The notes below the pieces were generated by a model, which did not search any database, was not told where the DNA came from, and saw only the letters and a list, made by a program, of their open reading frames with translations. From the NCBI GenBank assembly GCA_023052935.1, contig CM041297.1, positions 46,376,417 through 46,440,416 on the forward strand: DNA of 64,000 nt, given 5' to 3'. Both the position numbers and the translations under genes were made by a program. This stretch comes from Piezodorus guildinii. Its lineage: Eukaryota > Arthropoda > Insecta > Hemiptera > Pentatomidae. Positions 9,763-21,066 of the stretch are shown here, piece after piece; positions within the stretch are counted from its first letter, which is position 1; each line of letters opens with the position of its first letter.

Positions 9763-10779
9763 AAAAATTGAAACGTTTATCAGTAAAACAATTTATTTTA
9801 CAACAATTAAGTTTTTTGTACGCAGATAGACTCAAGGAGCGATAATCATTAGTTGAGCGTCTTCAAGTAGGATAAGCAAGAACAATCTACAAGCAATAAA
9901 TTAATGTTATTCCCGCAGTCAGGGGATTTATTTTTAATGACATCATTCTTCATATCTACATTTTTAGTTTTTGAAACTTCATATTTATAAAAATTTTTTT
10001 TTTTGTTTTGCTTTGGACTTCTTCCGCCTCGAAGGAACGCCAGGGTTTTTTAATACTAAAGGAATCTATTTCGAACAATAAATAGAGTTTTTTCAATATA
10101 GGTCAGGGTATTTCTAGAGTTAAATAATAACGAAAAAAAAAATATAATTATGAGTGAGGAATCCTAATATCGGAATGACAAGGGGAGCACACAGTGTAAA
10201 CTTCAAAAGAAAACTGAAAGAGACAGAACTTTAAGAAAGTAACAGGCGTGACAGTGCTCTGATGTCCCCAACTAATTATATTAAAAGTGGGGACAAAATA
10301 AAGAAGAAAAAAGTTCTCTAAGAGATAAAGGAGGGAAATTGAGCTAATTTCACAAAGCGCCTTTATTCACACCGCTTTAGGGAGTTAGGTCATGTAAGGC
10401 ATTGGGAGAGGAGAGTGGCCGAGTAAAATGAGTTACTAGTTATGACTAAAGTTAGAATAGAGATAATGCCATAACTTTGTGAATAATTAAAAAGTATTCA
10501 AAGGGAGAATGAAACTTTTCCAACATAAGCCGAGAAGAAAATTATTATAAAAGAAACGAATATGGAAGGACAAAGAACACGCTTTAGGATCCCATCTTTT
10601 ATAATGCTTCTTTTCTCCCTCTCTCATTTTTCTTTTGTGCTTTTTTCTCCTCTAATTTCTAGGCTAGACATTATAGAAAGCTCCTTTGTATGAAACCAGG
10701 AATAATTGTTTTTATATTATGATAATAATATAAGATAGAGGTTGTTTCATGCACATTACTTTTCTATTGAGGATGTATA
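9763..10779. other. Unassigned AT-rich sequence
   Basis: I recognise no element or gene. Short purine-rich stretches are present near 10190-10580. Confidence 0.4.
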
Positions 10780-10850
10780 GTCGACTGTAGAAACTATTAT
10801 AGGTGGAATAGTCAGGAATCAGTCATTTTTTGAAAAGTTTTTAATTTTGC

Positions 10851-10885
10851 CAACGTTTCGGCTCAAGCTTGTGAGCCATCATCAG
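10851..10885 (-). ncRNA. Hammerhead-like motif, copy 3 (best stem)
   Basis: On the minus strand CTGATGAT is followed by GGCTC, an eight-base loop, GAGCC and GAAACGTTGG. The five-base-pair stem is perfect. It sits in about 200 bases (10780-10990) whose outer ends show only weak inverted similarity. See the other five motif copies. Confidence 0.4.
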
Positions 10886-10999
10886 GGCATTACTGAGCCA
10901 TATCCAAGCATAAACTCAATATTTTTCTACCATCTTATTATAGGGCGTCTAAACATGCTACATCCACATTTGATTTTCTTTCTCTTTTCTTATTTAAAA

Positions 11000-11212
11000 A
11001 AAAAAAAAATTAATTGAAATTTACAACTGTATATTATAATACAACAAGTAAATACGCCGGTCAATGGTAAAATACATGAAGAGAAACTGCCCATAGGTAG
11101 AACTCTAGTAGTCAATCTAAACAAAATGGTCTCGAAGCCATCTTCTTTTCAGTAGCCTCGGAGGGTTATCAGGGAATGATGAGGAAGCTAAGATAGAAAC
11201 AAGTGGTTTAGA
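11000..11212 (-). mobile_element. Jockey-B LINE 3' fragment
   Basis: The poly(A) tail appears as an A/T run near 10998-11010. It is followed by ATTGAAATTTACAACTGTAT and then GCCATCTTCTTTTCAG and CTCGGAGG, as in the copies at 17552 and 47490. It ends where a SINE-B begins, so the two were joined by insertion or by deletion of the SINE tail. Confidence 0.65.
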
Positions 11213-11445
11213 GTCCTAAATTTTGCCTATCCAGATTTTGTTAGGATAGGGATCTTTAACGAGTACCTGACATCGCACAGGCTCGGGACCAATTTGTACG
11301 TCCCCTTCGAAAAACTAAGCAATTATAGGCATGGCTAAGGATTTGTTACTTCCATTAAAAATCCAAGGGCCAACTGCGGGTTTGAACCCGTGACCTTTGG
11401 CATAGAAAGCTGTTATGCTGGCCACTATGCTATAGGTGACTCCAC
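11213..11445 (-). mobile_element. SINE-B copy
   Basis: The body includes GATAGGGATCTTTAACGAGT, the CATCGCACAGGCTCGGGACC block and the tRNA-like head with box B GGGTTTGAACCCGTGACC. The 3' tail is missing at the LINE junction. Confidence 0.75.
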
Positions 11446-11574
11446 GTAAATCTAGTTAAACATACTTTAGATTCTTTCTATATTCATTAAACGTTACTTT
11501 ATTTATTTTCATTTTTCACGTTTAATAAAAATAGGGATCATTCATGAGTACCATTCATCACAAAACTACCATTG

Positions 11575-11712
11575 TACGTATTTTCCGAAGGACGGCAAAA
11601 CAAACGTTTTTACATCCTTGAAAAAAATCATAGTGCTGTCTAACGGGTTTGAACCTGCGACCATTGGCATGGAAGGCTGTTCCGCTAGTCACTACACCAC
11701 AGGTGAACCTAT
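11575..11712 (-). mobile_element. SINE-B head fragment
   Basis: CCGAAGGACGGC is followed by the head with GGGTTTGAACCTGCGACC and TGTTCCGCTAGTCACTACAC. Only the 5' half of the SINE is present. Confidence 0.65.
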
Positions 11713-11850
11713 CAGACTATAGTAAATGCCTTAAGCCTATACAAGAGTCCATGGTTTACCAACATGATTAATGAAGCCTTTTCACTACAATATCCATAAA
11801 TAATATGGAAAAATACTCAGGAGGCGGTCAATAACCTGATTAATTCTTCA

Positions 11851-12127
11851 CATGGGATCACTTGTAGCTGGGTGGTTAGCATAACAGCCTCCTATGCCAA
11901 AGATCACGAGTTCAAAACCGCAGGTGGTCCTAGGATTTTTTATTAATAGGCGTTAAAAATCCTTAGTTATGCCGTCCTACGGAGGGGACGTTAAAAGCTG
12001 GTTCCGAGCCTGTGCGATGTCAAGTACATCGTTAAAGATCCCTGGATAGGCAAAATTAAGGACTCCCACTGTAGCATCGTCCGATTAGCCATAGTGGCAT
12101 AAAGTGACGTTAAATAAATAAACAAAC
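11851..12127 (+). mobile_element. SINE-B copy with target-site duplication
   Basis: This is the most complete plus-strand copy. It has the tRNA-like head (GGTGGTTAGCATAACAGCC, then GAGTTCAAAACCGC), the central body and an AAATAAATAAACAAAC tail. The 9-mer AATTCTTCA occurs at 11842-11850 and again at 12128-12136, which fits a target-site duplication. The head suggests a polymerase III promoter derived from a tRNA. Confidence 0.8.
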
Positions 12128-12136
12128 AATTCTTCA

Positions 12137-12959
12137 TATTATCATTTCAATAGTCAACCATACACACTCAATATGATAATTAAAAATAATTGACGTTGTT
12201 ACAAAAAGACTGAAGTAAGTAATGAATTTATTACTCTACGATTTACAAGTTTAATATATTACTGGCTCTGACCAGTGACGCGGCTGCGATGGAAGCCATG
12301 GGATAACTCGGATTCTGCTTATCCTTCCACAAGTGGTGAGAGGGAGGCGGTGTTTCCCAGCAAATTGTAAATATTGTACAAATGAGTATTTTCATGTTTT
12401 TTTTGTTTATTTTTTTATACTTAGAGGGAAAGAAGGGAGAAAACCATCTTTGTATTATATGTGGATGCGGCCATGCAACGCTAAACATGCTGTGGTGAGA
12501 GGCCAAAAGATTTTAAAGTCCTTTTATAAATGATTTCCATTCAGATCAACACAGCAGCTAGAGAGCTATCATCAATAATATAATGCTTACTTCGAGGAAT
12601 GGAATAGCCAGACCTCTCCTAAGAGCTCGATATAATCTATAAGACATAGAAGCGACATGAACCTTAAAGAGGAAGGAGGTTGATAGACAATATGTTGCGG
12701 ACAATATGGGCGGTGAGGCAGACGGGTATTGTTCGTTCGGCATACAGAGAACGCTAGGGCAGGGATTTCACAGGAGGGTGGGCAAAGGCTCTTCTATTTC
12801 CTCTATGTCGTTGAGGATAGACCACTTCTTTACCGGATAAATTCGGGGCAGTGCCGCAGAGGGGGGAACACTTCAAGGGAACAATGTAAAAGTTTATCCA
12901 TAGCTTTTTTTTTTGTAATAGTATAGCATAAATAAAAACTATATTTATAAATTAAAGCA
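12137..12959. other. Unassigned, somewhat GC-richer sequence
   Basis: Several short open frames on both strands cross this region (for example 12243-12506 and 12558-12743 on the minus strand). None resembles a protein I know and they overlap each other. It may be an old retroelement or a decayed gene, but I cannot support either. Confidence 0.3.
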
Positions 12960-13261
12960 CCATTTCAACCAACTGTGTGGTCAATAACAAAAACCGCAGA
13001 CAATCAATACATAATAGTTTATTATAAACAAATAACTGTTTAAATAGCTGTTAATAAGCAATTTAATAGTATGAAAAGCAATAAAAAATCAAAGAAAAAC
13101 GGTATATCACCACTGTTACTTTAAACGCTATTATCTCTGCTAGTTCTGAAGCAATTTCAATGATTCTTTTTTAATTGCGTAGGAAATTTAATTCTCTATG
13201 GCATAGTACCGAGTCTGACTGACTAAAATATTTTAGTATTTATTTATTGATTAGGAAAAAC
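12960..13261 (+). repeat. Family R3, left part (split by an RTE)
   Basis: It is similar to 27110-27450, 48600-48980 and 61985-62340, sharing strings like GTTTATTAT, the CACCACTGTTACTTTAAACG-like segment and TTTCAATGATTCTTTTTT. It is non-coding. The match resumes at 13813 after the RTE insertion. Confidence 0.6.
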
Positions 13262-13812
13262 AAAAGTCCCGGTTAAAGGTGGGAAATGCGTGCTATTATT
13301 CAGTTGCTAAGTTACGTAGTTCGCGGCTTCTATCTAAAAACTTAAAGATTAGAATTTATAAAACTATTATTCTTCCAACGGTTCTTTACGGATGTGAAAC
13401 GTGGCCGCTTACTTTGAAGGATGAACAACGGCTTAAGGTTTTCGAAAATAAGGTATTGCGTAAAATATTTGGTCCAAAGAGAGATGAGGCCACTGGGGAG
13501 TTTAGAAGGTTGCGCAACGCGGAATTACGGAACTTGCACCCTGTGAATATAATTGAGCTGATTGCATCGCGGAGACTCAAATGGGCGAGTAAAGTTGTTG
13601 GGCTCGATGACGAGCGGATTCCGAGAAAGTTGGTATTTGCTGATCCGACTGGTAGGCGTCCGAAAGGTAGGCCGAAGCGGAGATGGGAGGATTGCGTTAA
13701 GGCTGATCTCGGGAGCTTGAGCTTGATGGTGAACATTGGACGAGTCTGTGTAGGCGGAATTTGGTGGTATCGGCATCGAACCTTCGGGTTCGCTAAGCCT
13801 ATTATTATTATT
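13262..13812 (+). mobile_element. 5'-truncated RTE insertion with (ATT)n tail and 12-base duplication
   Basis: The element lies between two exact copies of ATTAGGAAAAAC (13250-13261 and 13813-13824). Its 3' end is an (ATT)n run (13800-13815), which is the usual RTE tail. Only the last 551 bases were inserted. Confidence 0.85.
13279..13794 (+). pseudogene. RTE reverse transcriptase C-terminal fragment
   Basis: The open frame gives, in order, IRIYKTIILPTVLYGCETWP, LTLKDEQRLKVFENKVLRKI, FGPKRDEATGEFRRLRNAEL and, nearer the end, RRPKGRPKRRWEDCVKADL. This is the familiar C-terminal block of insect RTE-like LINEs. The polymerase motifs and the endonuclease are absent because of 5' truncation. The frame is open to 14097, but the part beyond about 13794 is tail and flanking R3. 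It is open although truncated, so the insertion is fairly recent. Confidence 0.8.
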
Positions 13813-14330
13813 ATTAGGAAAAACGTTTTTTTTTTTTTATTCTTAATGCGGGTTCTACGTATCTCAAATTTTGAGGGAGGGGGTTATTTTTTTTATTTGT
13901 TTAGTCGATTAAAAAGGTTTATTATTAAAAATAATAAAAAAAACAAAACATTCATACTAGACTTCGTTACTATTTATTTTTCTTTTCTGTCGATACTCAT
14001 TATAAAAAATCACATAAAATTTCCTGATTACAGACCACCTTACATTTTTTCTCTATCACTAATAATAACTGAGTTATCAGAAAATCACATCTCTTGACCA
14101 ATACCGTAAGTTGTTTCTTGACCACATAAGATTTCTCTTTGTTCATCGCGGTGTCTTGATCTTGAAAAACTTTTCGATTTTTCTCAATCTTCAATGATGA
14201 CCGAGTTTTAGTGGAATTACCATAATTTGTGACTTAAATATATATATCGACCGTTTTTCTTATTCTGTTTGTCGCTTGACGGATTACTTTTTTTTTTTTT
14301 AAATAATTATTCGCGGTTTTTTCGGTTGCA
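13813..14330 (+). repeat. Family R3, right part
   Basis: Matches GGGTTCTACGTATCT and the following TTTGAGGGAGGGGG and ACTTCGTTACTATT strings in the copy at 48780-48960. It continues the R3 copy interrupted at 13261. Confidence 0.55.
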
Positions 14331-15624
14331 AAGCAATAATAAAATTTTCCTCTTACTTCAAAAATAACAGAGTTACAAGTCTTTAAAAAATATATATATA
14401 TTTGGTGGTAATTTTATATCTAGCATAAATAACGCAGTACGCATCAGAAAAATAATACAATTTTAAACTATATGAAATCAAAGTTGTTTCTTGGTTTTGG
14501 TAACTGTTTCGGTGCAGGTTAACATAAAATCAGGTTTAATAATTATAGTTTTTTTTTATTTTTAACAAGGCGTTCTTTTAGACAAAAAGCTTTACCCACG
14601 AATGTGGTTAATTTACATTTACGTTGCAAACAATTTGTGACAATAATGAATAAACGACTATGTTATAAAGCAAAAACATATCAAGCAATCATGGTAGTAA
14701 GTAATAGTAAGCATACTACTAATATTACTGTGATATTTCAAATTTTGAAAAAAAAATTAAGATTCAGCACTAAATAATAACTTTATTTATTGTGAATAGT
14801 TGATTATATGGTGGAATGGATATGGTTTAATCCAATGAAGGATCCTAGTATTTGAGAGGAGAAATAGGAAAACGTAACTTTCCTAATTGACCACAGGAGG
14901 AAAAATATTTTCCATACAAGAGCAAATAACGTTTTCGACAGTTCTTTTTAGTTTTTTTTTTAATTGGTTTCCTCTCGACATCAAAAAATGACGAAGAAAA
15001 CTAGTTCTTTTTATCATTTAATAATTGAACGGTACTGAAGTTTTTTTTTTTTAATTTAACTCTATTTGTGTTTTACCAATAGTCGTGAATAAATTAATAA
15101 TTGATCCAGTAAGGATTAACTCAAGATGGTAAAGAGGTTAAATCTCCTCGCTTACAAGCCAAAGAAAATACCCCTCTCTCTTTAAAAAATATCTGGATCA
15201 GCTTCATAATAACTCATCATAATTCCGTTCAATGAAGGTTATAGATAACTTACCATCTATTAGTTAACACCTAACCATTAAATATTTAACAAGATACATT
15301 TTTTAATATAAAATTTATTTTTAGACGTTGAGTCGACTGGTAAAGGATAAAAGAATAAACTGAGACGTAGCTGGAAGGAGTGTGTTAAGGGTACACAAAG
15401 AGGGTGCCCCGGGCGACTCTTAACTAGCTGCGGCAAAATTCCTAGAGATCCCTATTTTAGGGCAAATAAGAGTATAACAAAATAAAATTTATAGAAAAAT
15501 TTATAAATATTTCGCACATCCATGGTTTAAAATAAAAATATTTTTAGCAACTAAAAATGGATTTTTCATGAATTATGAATGCAAATCATAAACATAGCAC
15601 ATAAGTGTAGATATATATTTTGGA
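14331..15624. other. Unassigned AT-rich sequence
   Basis: There are no convincing ORFs or repeat families. Runs of T are frequent. Confidence 0.4.
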
Positions 15625-15761
15625 TCACCTGTAGCATGGTGGCTAGCATAACAGCCTTCCATTCCAAAGGTCACAGGTTCAAATCCGCAGGTGTTCTAAG
15701 ATTCTAATACTCGTTAAAGATCCCTACACTAATTAAACCTGGATAGGTAAAATTTAAGACT
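15625..15761 (+). mobile_element. SINE-B, left part (split by an insertion)
   Basis: The head (TAGCATGGTGGCTAGCATAA, then GGTTCAAATCCGCAGG) and part of the body are present. The match stops at AAAATTTAAGACT (15749-15761) and resumes after the same 13-mer at 16396. Confidence 0.75.
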
Positions 15762-15953
15762 GTTAACATATGGGCACTTAATACCTAAAGAATTGCCCCC
15801 AAGATGTCAGCATTGAAGGGAAACCCTGAAAATTACACACATTTTCGAAGAATGTCCTTTCTACACTAGAAAATTGAACCAAAGGGGAATAACGCACAAT
15901 GTCCCGGTTGCTTAGGGGAACGATGTAAATAGAATTGATGTGCCTTCTTACTG

Positions 15954-16027
<74 letters not shown>

Positions 16028-16395
16028 ATGAGCGAAATGTCTATGTATTTCTAAGTTGGCAGTATCTCCCTCTATTTCTTCATTGATAATTGTCTACAGG
16101 ATTAACATGGTATGCTGTGTACTCAAGCAACTCAGCGAAGTTGATCAGTAGATCCAAATGGAATTTGTCTCTATTATTTTTTGTTTTAAACCTTTATAAA
16201 TATATCTTTGATTAATGCTGTTATATTTATTCTTACTATTGATTATTCTTACAGTTATTTGCTTTCAACTATTTGTTGTTATTTGTTTTTACAAAAATCA
16301 TTGTTCATTGTTTAACCTAAAATTGATTTTCTAAAATGAGTGTTTGGAACTGATGGCAGAGATGTTTTGGTCCTATAAAAAAATAACAACCAACC
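15762..16395 (+). mobile_element. Unknown retroposed insertion with 13-base duplication
   Basis: It is 634 bases between perfect copies of AAAATTTAAGACT (15749-15761 and 16396-16408). It ends in GGTCCTATAAAAAAATAAC, an A-rich tail, which suggests retroposition in the plus direction. A (TA)n tract occupies 15960-16022. I see no protein homology, so it could be a 5'-truncated LINE 3' UTR or a novel SINE-like unit. Confidence 0.75.
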
Positions 16396-16463
16396 AAAAT
16401 TTAAGACTCTCACCGGTAGCATAGCCCGATTAGTCACGGTAGCATAAATTGAAAACAAACACA
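16396..16463 (+). mobile_element. SINE-B, right part
   Basis: Resumes with ACTCTCACCGGTAGCATAGC and the CCGATTAGTCACGGTAGCAT end, completing the SINE interrupted at 15761. Confidence 0.75.
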
Positions 16464-17270
16464 GCAAAGACAGCTAATGCATACAGCTGTATAAGTGAGA
16501 GGAAAATATGACCTGATTCGGGTTTCAGGATTATAACAACTGTAATTGAAGCTTTTATTTCAACTAAAATTTATGCTTTTCTTTCGAGTTTCTAAATATG
16601 AAAACGTTCACACCGAGCTGAAATTCATGTTTTTCTCTTTTTAGCAAAAACTTTCGAATCGCGAAAATCTTATGAATACTTATCTACGAAAATTTTTAGA
16701 AATTATGGTATGGATTGAAATATAGATGTAAAAAAGTGTCGCAAGACTGTAAAATCCATCAGTGGTACACACTGATGTGTAATTTTTTTTTCCTTCTGTA
16801 GTATAATAAATATACCACGAAAATGATAGCTGGATACAACAAAATGCAAATTAGGTAATTTAATAAGACTTCATTATGAGTTTTATTTCACAAAAGATGA
16901 TGTAATAAAAATTGCGAAGTGATTTCAAATATGAAAATATCAGTTAAAAATATGTTTAATAATTAATAAAATTATCATAAAACTTTTTATTGGATTCATT
17001 TTATTTTGATCGTTTTTTAATGTCTTAAAGGAATTTATACTACTAAAATACTAAGGTATAATTTGATCGATTAGAGTTATATTGATCTAAAAATTTGAAG
17101 CTCTATTTAGTATGATCAATTTAGGTAGAAGTTAAAAATATGTGCCATGTTTTATTATTTTGTTTTCAAATTTGGGTGTTTAAATAAAAATTTCTAATAA
17201 ATCTTGCAAGGTTTTATTTACTTTATTTTTATTGGTTAGTCAAGTTTATTTATTTTATTTCATCTTATGT

Positions 17271-17351
<81 letters not shown>

Positions 17352-17357
17352 TATACA

Positions 17358-17403
<46 letters not shown>

Positions 17404-17551
17404 TATTTATTTATTTATTATTACTATTATTGTTATGTCTTGTTTTGTTTTTTACTCTGTACATATGGTATGAATGACATCTTTTAGCTCTAATACTTTC
17501 CAAGATAGTGGCAGATTGTATTATTTCTCAATAAACCAATATTATTATTTT
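16464..17551. other. Unassigned AT-rich sequence with (TA)n at 17275-17390
   Basis: The TA tract has small interruptions (GTATAT, ACATTTAA). I see nothing else recognisable apart from a TTATT-rich stretch after it. Confidence 0.45.
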
Positions 17552-18116
17552 TTTTTTAAATATATTTATTGGTATTTACAACTGTATAATAAAATACATT
17601 TAGTAAATTTGATACAAGATAAGTTGACATGATTCATATGTAGGGATACTACCCATTGGCAGCTCCCCAAAGACTATGTGAAACAAGAAGGTCTCGGGGC
17701 CATCTTCTTTTCAGACGTCTCGGAGGATTATCAGGGATTGTAGAGGAAGCAAGGATTGAAACTAGTGGGTTAGAGAGGGAATGGAGTTTGTCATGAAAGG
17801 AGTGGTATCTGGTTCGGGCCAAGTCAGCAACAAAGGGAATATTAAGGTCTTTATGGATGAGTTTATTTGTGACAAAATAAGGAGCATTGAGGATTTTTCG
17901 AAGGATTTTGGATGGTAAGGATTGGAGACGAGATGAATTTGATAGTATAGTAGAGCCCCAAATCTCTACTCAGTAAGTCCATATTGGTCTTATGATAGTC
18001 ATGTAGATGAGTCTTTTGTACTTAAGTGGAAGGTTTGAGCGTTTGTCCAATAAGTGTTAAAGTAGTCGAAAAAGTCGAGCAGTTTCTTGTCTTTTCAGTT
18101 TTGTATGAGGGTAATA
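17552..18116 (-). mobile_element. Jockey-B LINE 3' fragment
   Basis: It begins with the Jockey-B 3' end (ATTGGTATTTACAACTGTAT) and continues through the C-terminal coding region. The minus strand carries segments equal to IPDNPPRRLKR, the ILxAPYFVTNKLIHKDLN region and the KxLTTK region. Several frame breaks are present. The 5' part is truncated. Confidence 0.7.
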
Positions 18117-18282
18117 TTATCATTAAAAAATAAAAAGAATAAATCTTGGATGCGTAATAAATACCTGAAAAAGAAAATTATATATATACAGAAAAGTTTA
18201 TAGAGTCGGATGGTCAGTCATTTATTTCAAATATGGTGCCCTGATATGGATAAATTTAAAATTTGTAAGAAAATGAATTCCA

Positions 18283-18562
18283 GGAGCCCGTGGATGTGTG
18301 ACTAGCGCGCTAGTCCACTGTGCCAAAGTTTGTGAGTTCGAAACCCAGTCCCGTGGGGACTTTTTAAGCATATAATTCTATGGAGATTCACTCAAAACCT
18401 CCACCCAGGAATGCGAGACCCGTAGGTCAATTGATGTCCTCTCACGAACATATGCGTAGGGAGTGATGACCCTACCAAATAACCTATTATCGAGAATCAT
18501 TGTGTGAAATCTTACGAAACCAACAGCCTCCACGGCCTGTCGCACCAACCGAAAACAAAATA
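18283..18562 (+). mobile_element. SINE-A copy
   Basis: Begins GGAGCCCGTGG with box A-like text, then box B GAGTTCGAAACCC, and ends with CACGGCCTGTCGCACCAACC and an A-rich tail. It shares the body with the copies at 26166, 31062 and 39086 (minus), including GTAGGGAGTGATGACCCTAC. Confidence 0.75.
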
Positions 18563-18613
18563 AAATGAGCAGATGAAAAGAATAATTATATGATTTATAA
18601 TTATAGATCTATA

Positions 18614-18654
18614 GACACAAATTAGCGACACCACTGTGCGGCGTGAAAGTGTTA
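18614..18654. mobile_element. Partial end of the piggyBac-like MITE
   Basis: The end GCGGCGTGAAAGTGTTAA is the same as the right end of the MITE at 50173-50449. No matching left end was found nearby. Confidence 0.4.
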
Positions 18655-19089
18655 AAAGAATAATATTGCTTTTATGTATTCTAAACGTGGAATCTTGAAA
18701 AAAAAAAATATATTATACAGAAGTTTAATATGTGAAGGTTGCTAATTATAATATTATTTATTTAATATAAATAACGACCTTTATAATTACGTAAATATTT
18801 TAATATTGATGAATAAAATATTCAACAGTTCACATGACTAAATCACATTTGAATAATGCCTATTCTGACACCTGATGGGCCATCACCATACCTCAAGACA
18901 ATCTGCCATGGCCATCAGACGACCAATGAAATGCTTTGATTAGAATAGACAATACAGTCGTTTTATAGGCTGGCTAAACAACAGGACTAACAGGACAGGC
19001 CATTGTAATCGACTGATCATATTGCCAAGTAAGTAATTGTGCAATTCTTATGGCAACAGCTTTTATTTTTGTTTAAAAATTTATTCACA
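18655..19089. other. Unassigned sequence
   Basis: AT-rich on the left, more mixed around 18860-19010. I see nothing recognisable. Confidence 0.4.
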
Positions 19090-19330
19090 GATTGAATTGT
19101 TTGTTTATTTATTTAACGTCACTTTATGCTACTATGGCTAATCGGACGATGTTACAGTGGGAGTCCTAAATTTTGCCTACCCAGGTTTTATTAGGATAGG
19201 GATCTTTAACGAGTACCTGACATCGCACAGGCTCGGGACCACCTTTTAACGTCCCCTCCGAAGGACGGCGTAACTAAGGATTTTTTACTCCCATTAAAAA
19301 AATCCTAGGACCACCTGCGGGTTCGAAAAT
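19090..19330 (-). mobile_element. SINE-B copy
   Basis: The tail (GTTTATTTATTTAACGTCAC) and body (CATCGTCC-type block, GCTCGGGACCACCTTTTAAC) are well kept. The head is cut just after box B (GGGTTCGAAAATTG). Confidence 0.75.
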
Positions 19331-19559
19331 TGAATTGAACAATCTTTTAGGTAGTCGCTCATTATTATTATTATTATTAAACTTTTATTTAATATGGCGA
19401 AATAGTTATGTATAACAAAACATTAAGTACTTAATCATTCACAAGATTGTTGCTTCCTATTTGGTTCCTGTACGATATAAAAAATGTATATGCTATATTT
19501 TCGCTAGTGATTGATTTAGACTTCACTCGTATTCCGTCAGTCGTGAACCTTCCCTACAC
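19331..19559. other. Unassigned, with short (ATT)n at 19360-19378
   Basis: A short ATT run could be an RTE tail remnant, but no RTE body is attached. Confidence 0.35.
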
Positions 19560-20345
19560 AGTCCTTTAATAATAAACCAATTGTTCCACTACAACGGATC
19601 CGCAATCAAGGACTTCTGTTTGACAAACGTCTCGCATGTAATCCGCACACAAGATTGGAACGACAAGAAAGTACACGCCACTTTCGGTTATTTCAACTCT
19701 TACTACACAGACGCCTTCCATACTCAACAAGAAAAGGCTCATCTACATGACTATCATAAGACCAATCTGGATAGAGTTAAGGTTTAGGCTTCTACTAAAC
19801 CATCGAATTCTATCCAATCCAAATCCTTCCTAAAATTAACAACGCTCCTTACCTTGTCACGAATAAATTCACCCACAAAGACCTAAGTCCATACTTTGCT
19901 GATTCGGCCCAATCAAGATATCAATCCTTAAATGACGAACTCCATTCAACCTCTAACCCAGTAGTTTCAATCCTTGCTACCTCCTCTATTCGACAAAAAA
20001 AAAATTCTTCAAGATACCTTATAGAACTACACTTACAAACGTTCAAAACTTCCAGTATATTACACAAATTTTATTTACAGCATGATTATATGAAGTTTTT
20101 AGACATATGGTATCATGCTTTGGGGTACTACTTAACCATCTAATACCTCAGGCATCCAATTCTTATAATCCAAAATCCTGAATTCATCTTATTTTGTCAA
20201 AAAAACAGATAATATCATTAATTTTGACCTTCATATCCTAAACTAAACTCCCTACCAACACAAACCCACTTGCCCGTAACCTTCCTTACATATTCCTGAT
20301 AATCCACAGAGGCAATTAAGAAGAGTTGGTACCCGGATCTTCTTA
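19560..20345 (+). pseudogene. Jockey-B LINE C-terminal region, heavily decayed
   Basis: Stretches equal to the KRLTW-to-C-terminus part of Jockey-B are visible in scattered frames: a sequence matching GCTCATCTACATGACTATCA, one encoding a TKPSNSIQSKS-like text, one for NAPYLVTNKFTHKDL, and a final segment with TATTCCTGATAATCCACAGA. Stops and frameshifts are frequent, so this is old. The 68-codon open frame at 19581 is in the wrong reading frame for most of the protein. Confidence 0.6.
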
Positions 20346-20782
20346 CTAAATATAGTCATTGAAGTGCTAAGTTCTTTCATATCGTCATGACATTTGTTAA
20401 TTATTCACATTCACTTGTTGTTTTTATTAAGTACAGATGGAAACTACATTAGCTAAATAAAAAAAAGCTTATTGTATCTGAAAGCAAAAACCTCAAACTG
20501 AGAGGATAAATCTTTTTATTTTTTAATTAGAGAGCTACAAGAAAACTATTAAAAAGTATCTAAAGTATCTTTGCTACTGAGTACTGCACTAAAAGTACTG
20601 TATTTTTTCCTTTATTTATCTTAAAAATCGGCTACCATTTTGATAAGTGCTCAAAATTATATCAAGGATAAATGTGGAATTATTCGAAAAAAATACATAA
20701 GATGATATATTAAAAATTAGTATCTTCTTAAAAATAGTTCACTTTTAACGAAATCATTTTACGTAAGTTTTTAAAATTTTAA
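20346..20782. other. Unassigned AT-rich sequence
   Basis: I see nothing recognisable. Confidence 0.4.
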
Positions 20783-21066
20783 GGTAAGATGAGACCACTG
20801 GGGAATTCAGAAAGTTAGTCAACGCGGAATAGCGGAGTATGTACACTTCCAGTTTAACACCCTATGGGGGTATTAAGTTTTAGGGCTCGGTGAAGAACGA
20901 ATTCTTAAGAAACTGGTGCAAGATGAACCGACTGGGTAGGCGTCCGAGAGGAAGGACGAAGTGTCGATGGGAGGATCGTATTAAGTATGATTTTCAGGGC
21001 TAAGGCTTAAACGATGATCATTGGATGAATCTGTAGGCAATACTTGGTGATATCGCCATCGAAACC
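20783..21066 (+). pseudogene. RTE C-terminal fragment, decayed
   Basis: Nucleotide similarity to the RTE at 13262-13812 is visible: GATGAGACCACTGGGGAATT, then AACGCGGAATAGCGGA, GACTGGGTAGGCGTCCGAGA and GATATCGCCATCGAA. Indels and stops break the frame throughout. It has no tail that I can identify. Confidence 0.6.

Noticed and set aside
10780..10990. Inverted arms around the third hammerhead-like motif
   Set aside because: CTATTATAGGTGG and CCATCTTATTATAG are only loosely complementary, too weak to count.
12243..12743. Minus-strand frames with a serine/proline-rich text
   Set aside because: No family resemblance and overlapping frames on both strands; left as unassigned.
17232..17477. Open frame rich in Ile-Tyr repeats (and similar frames at 4779, 5752, 9088, 15778, 41889, 41975)
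   Set aside because: These are translations of (TA)n microsatellites, not proteins.
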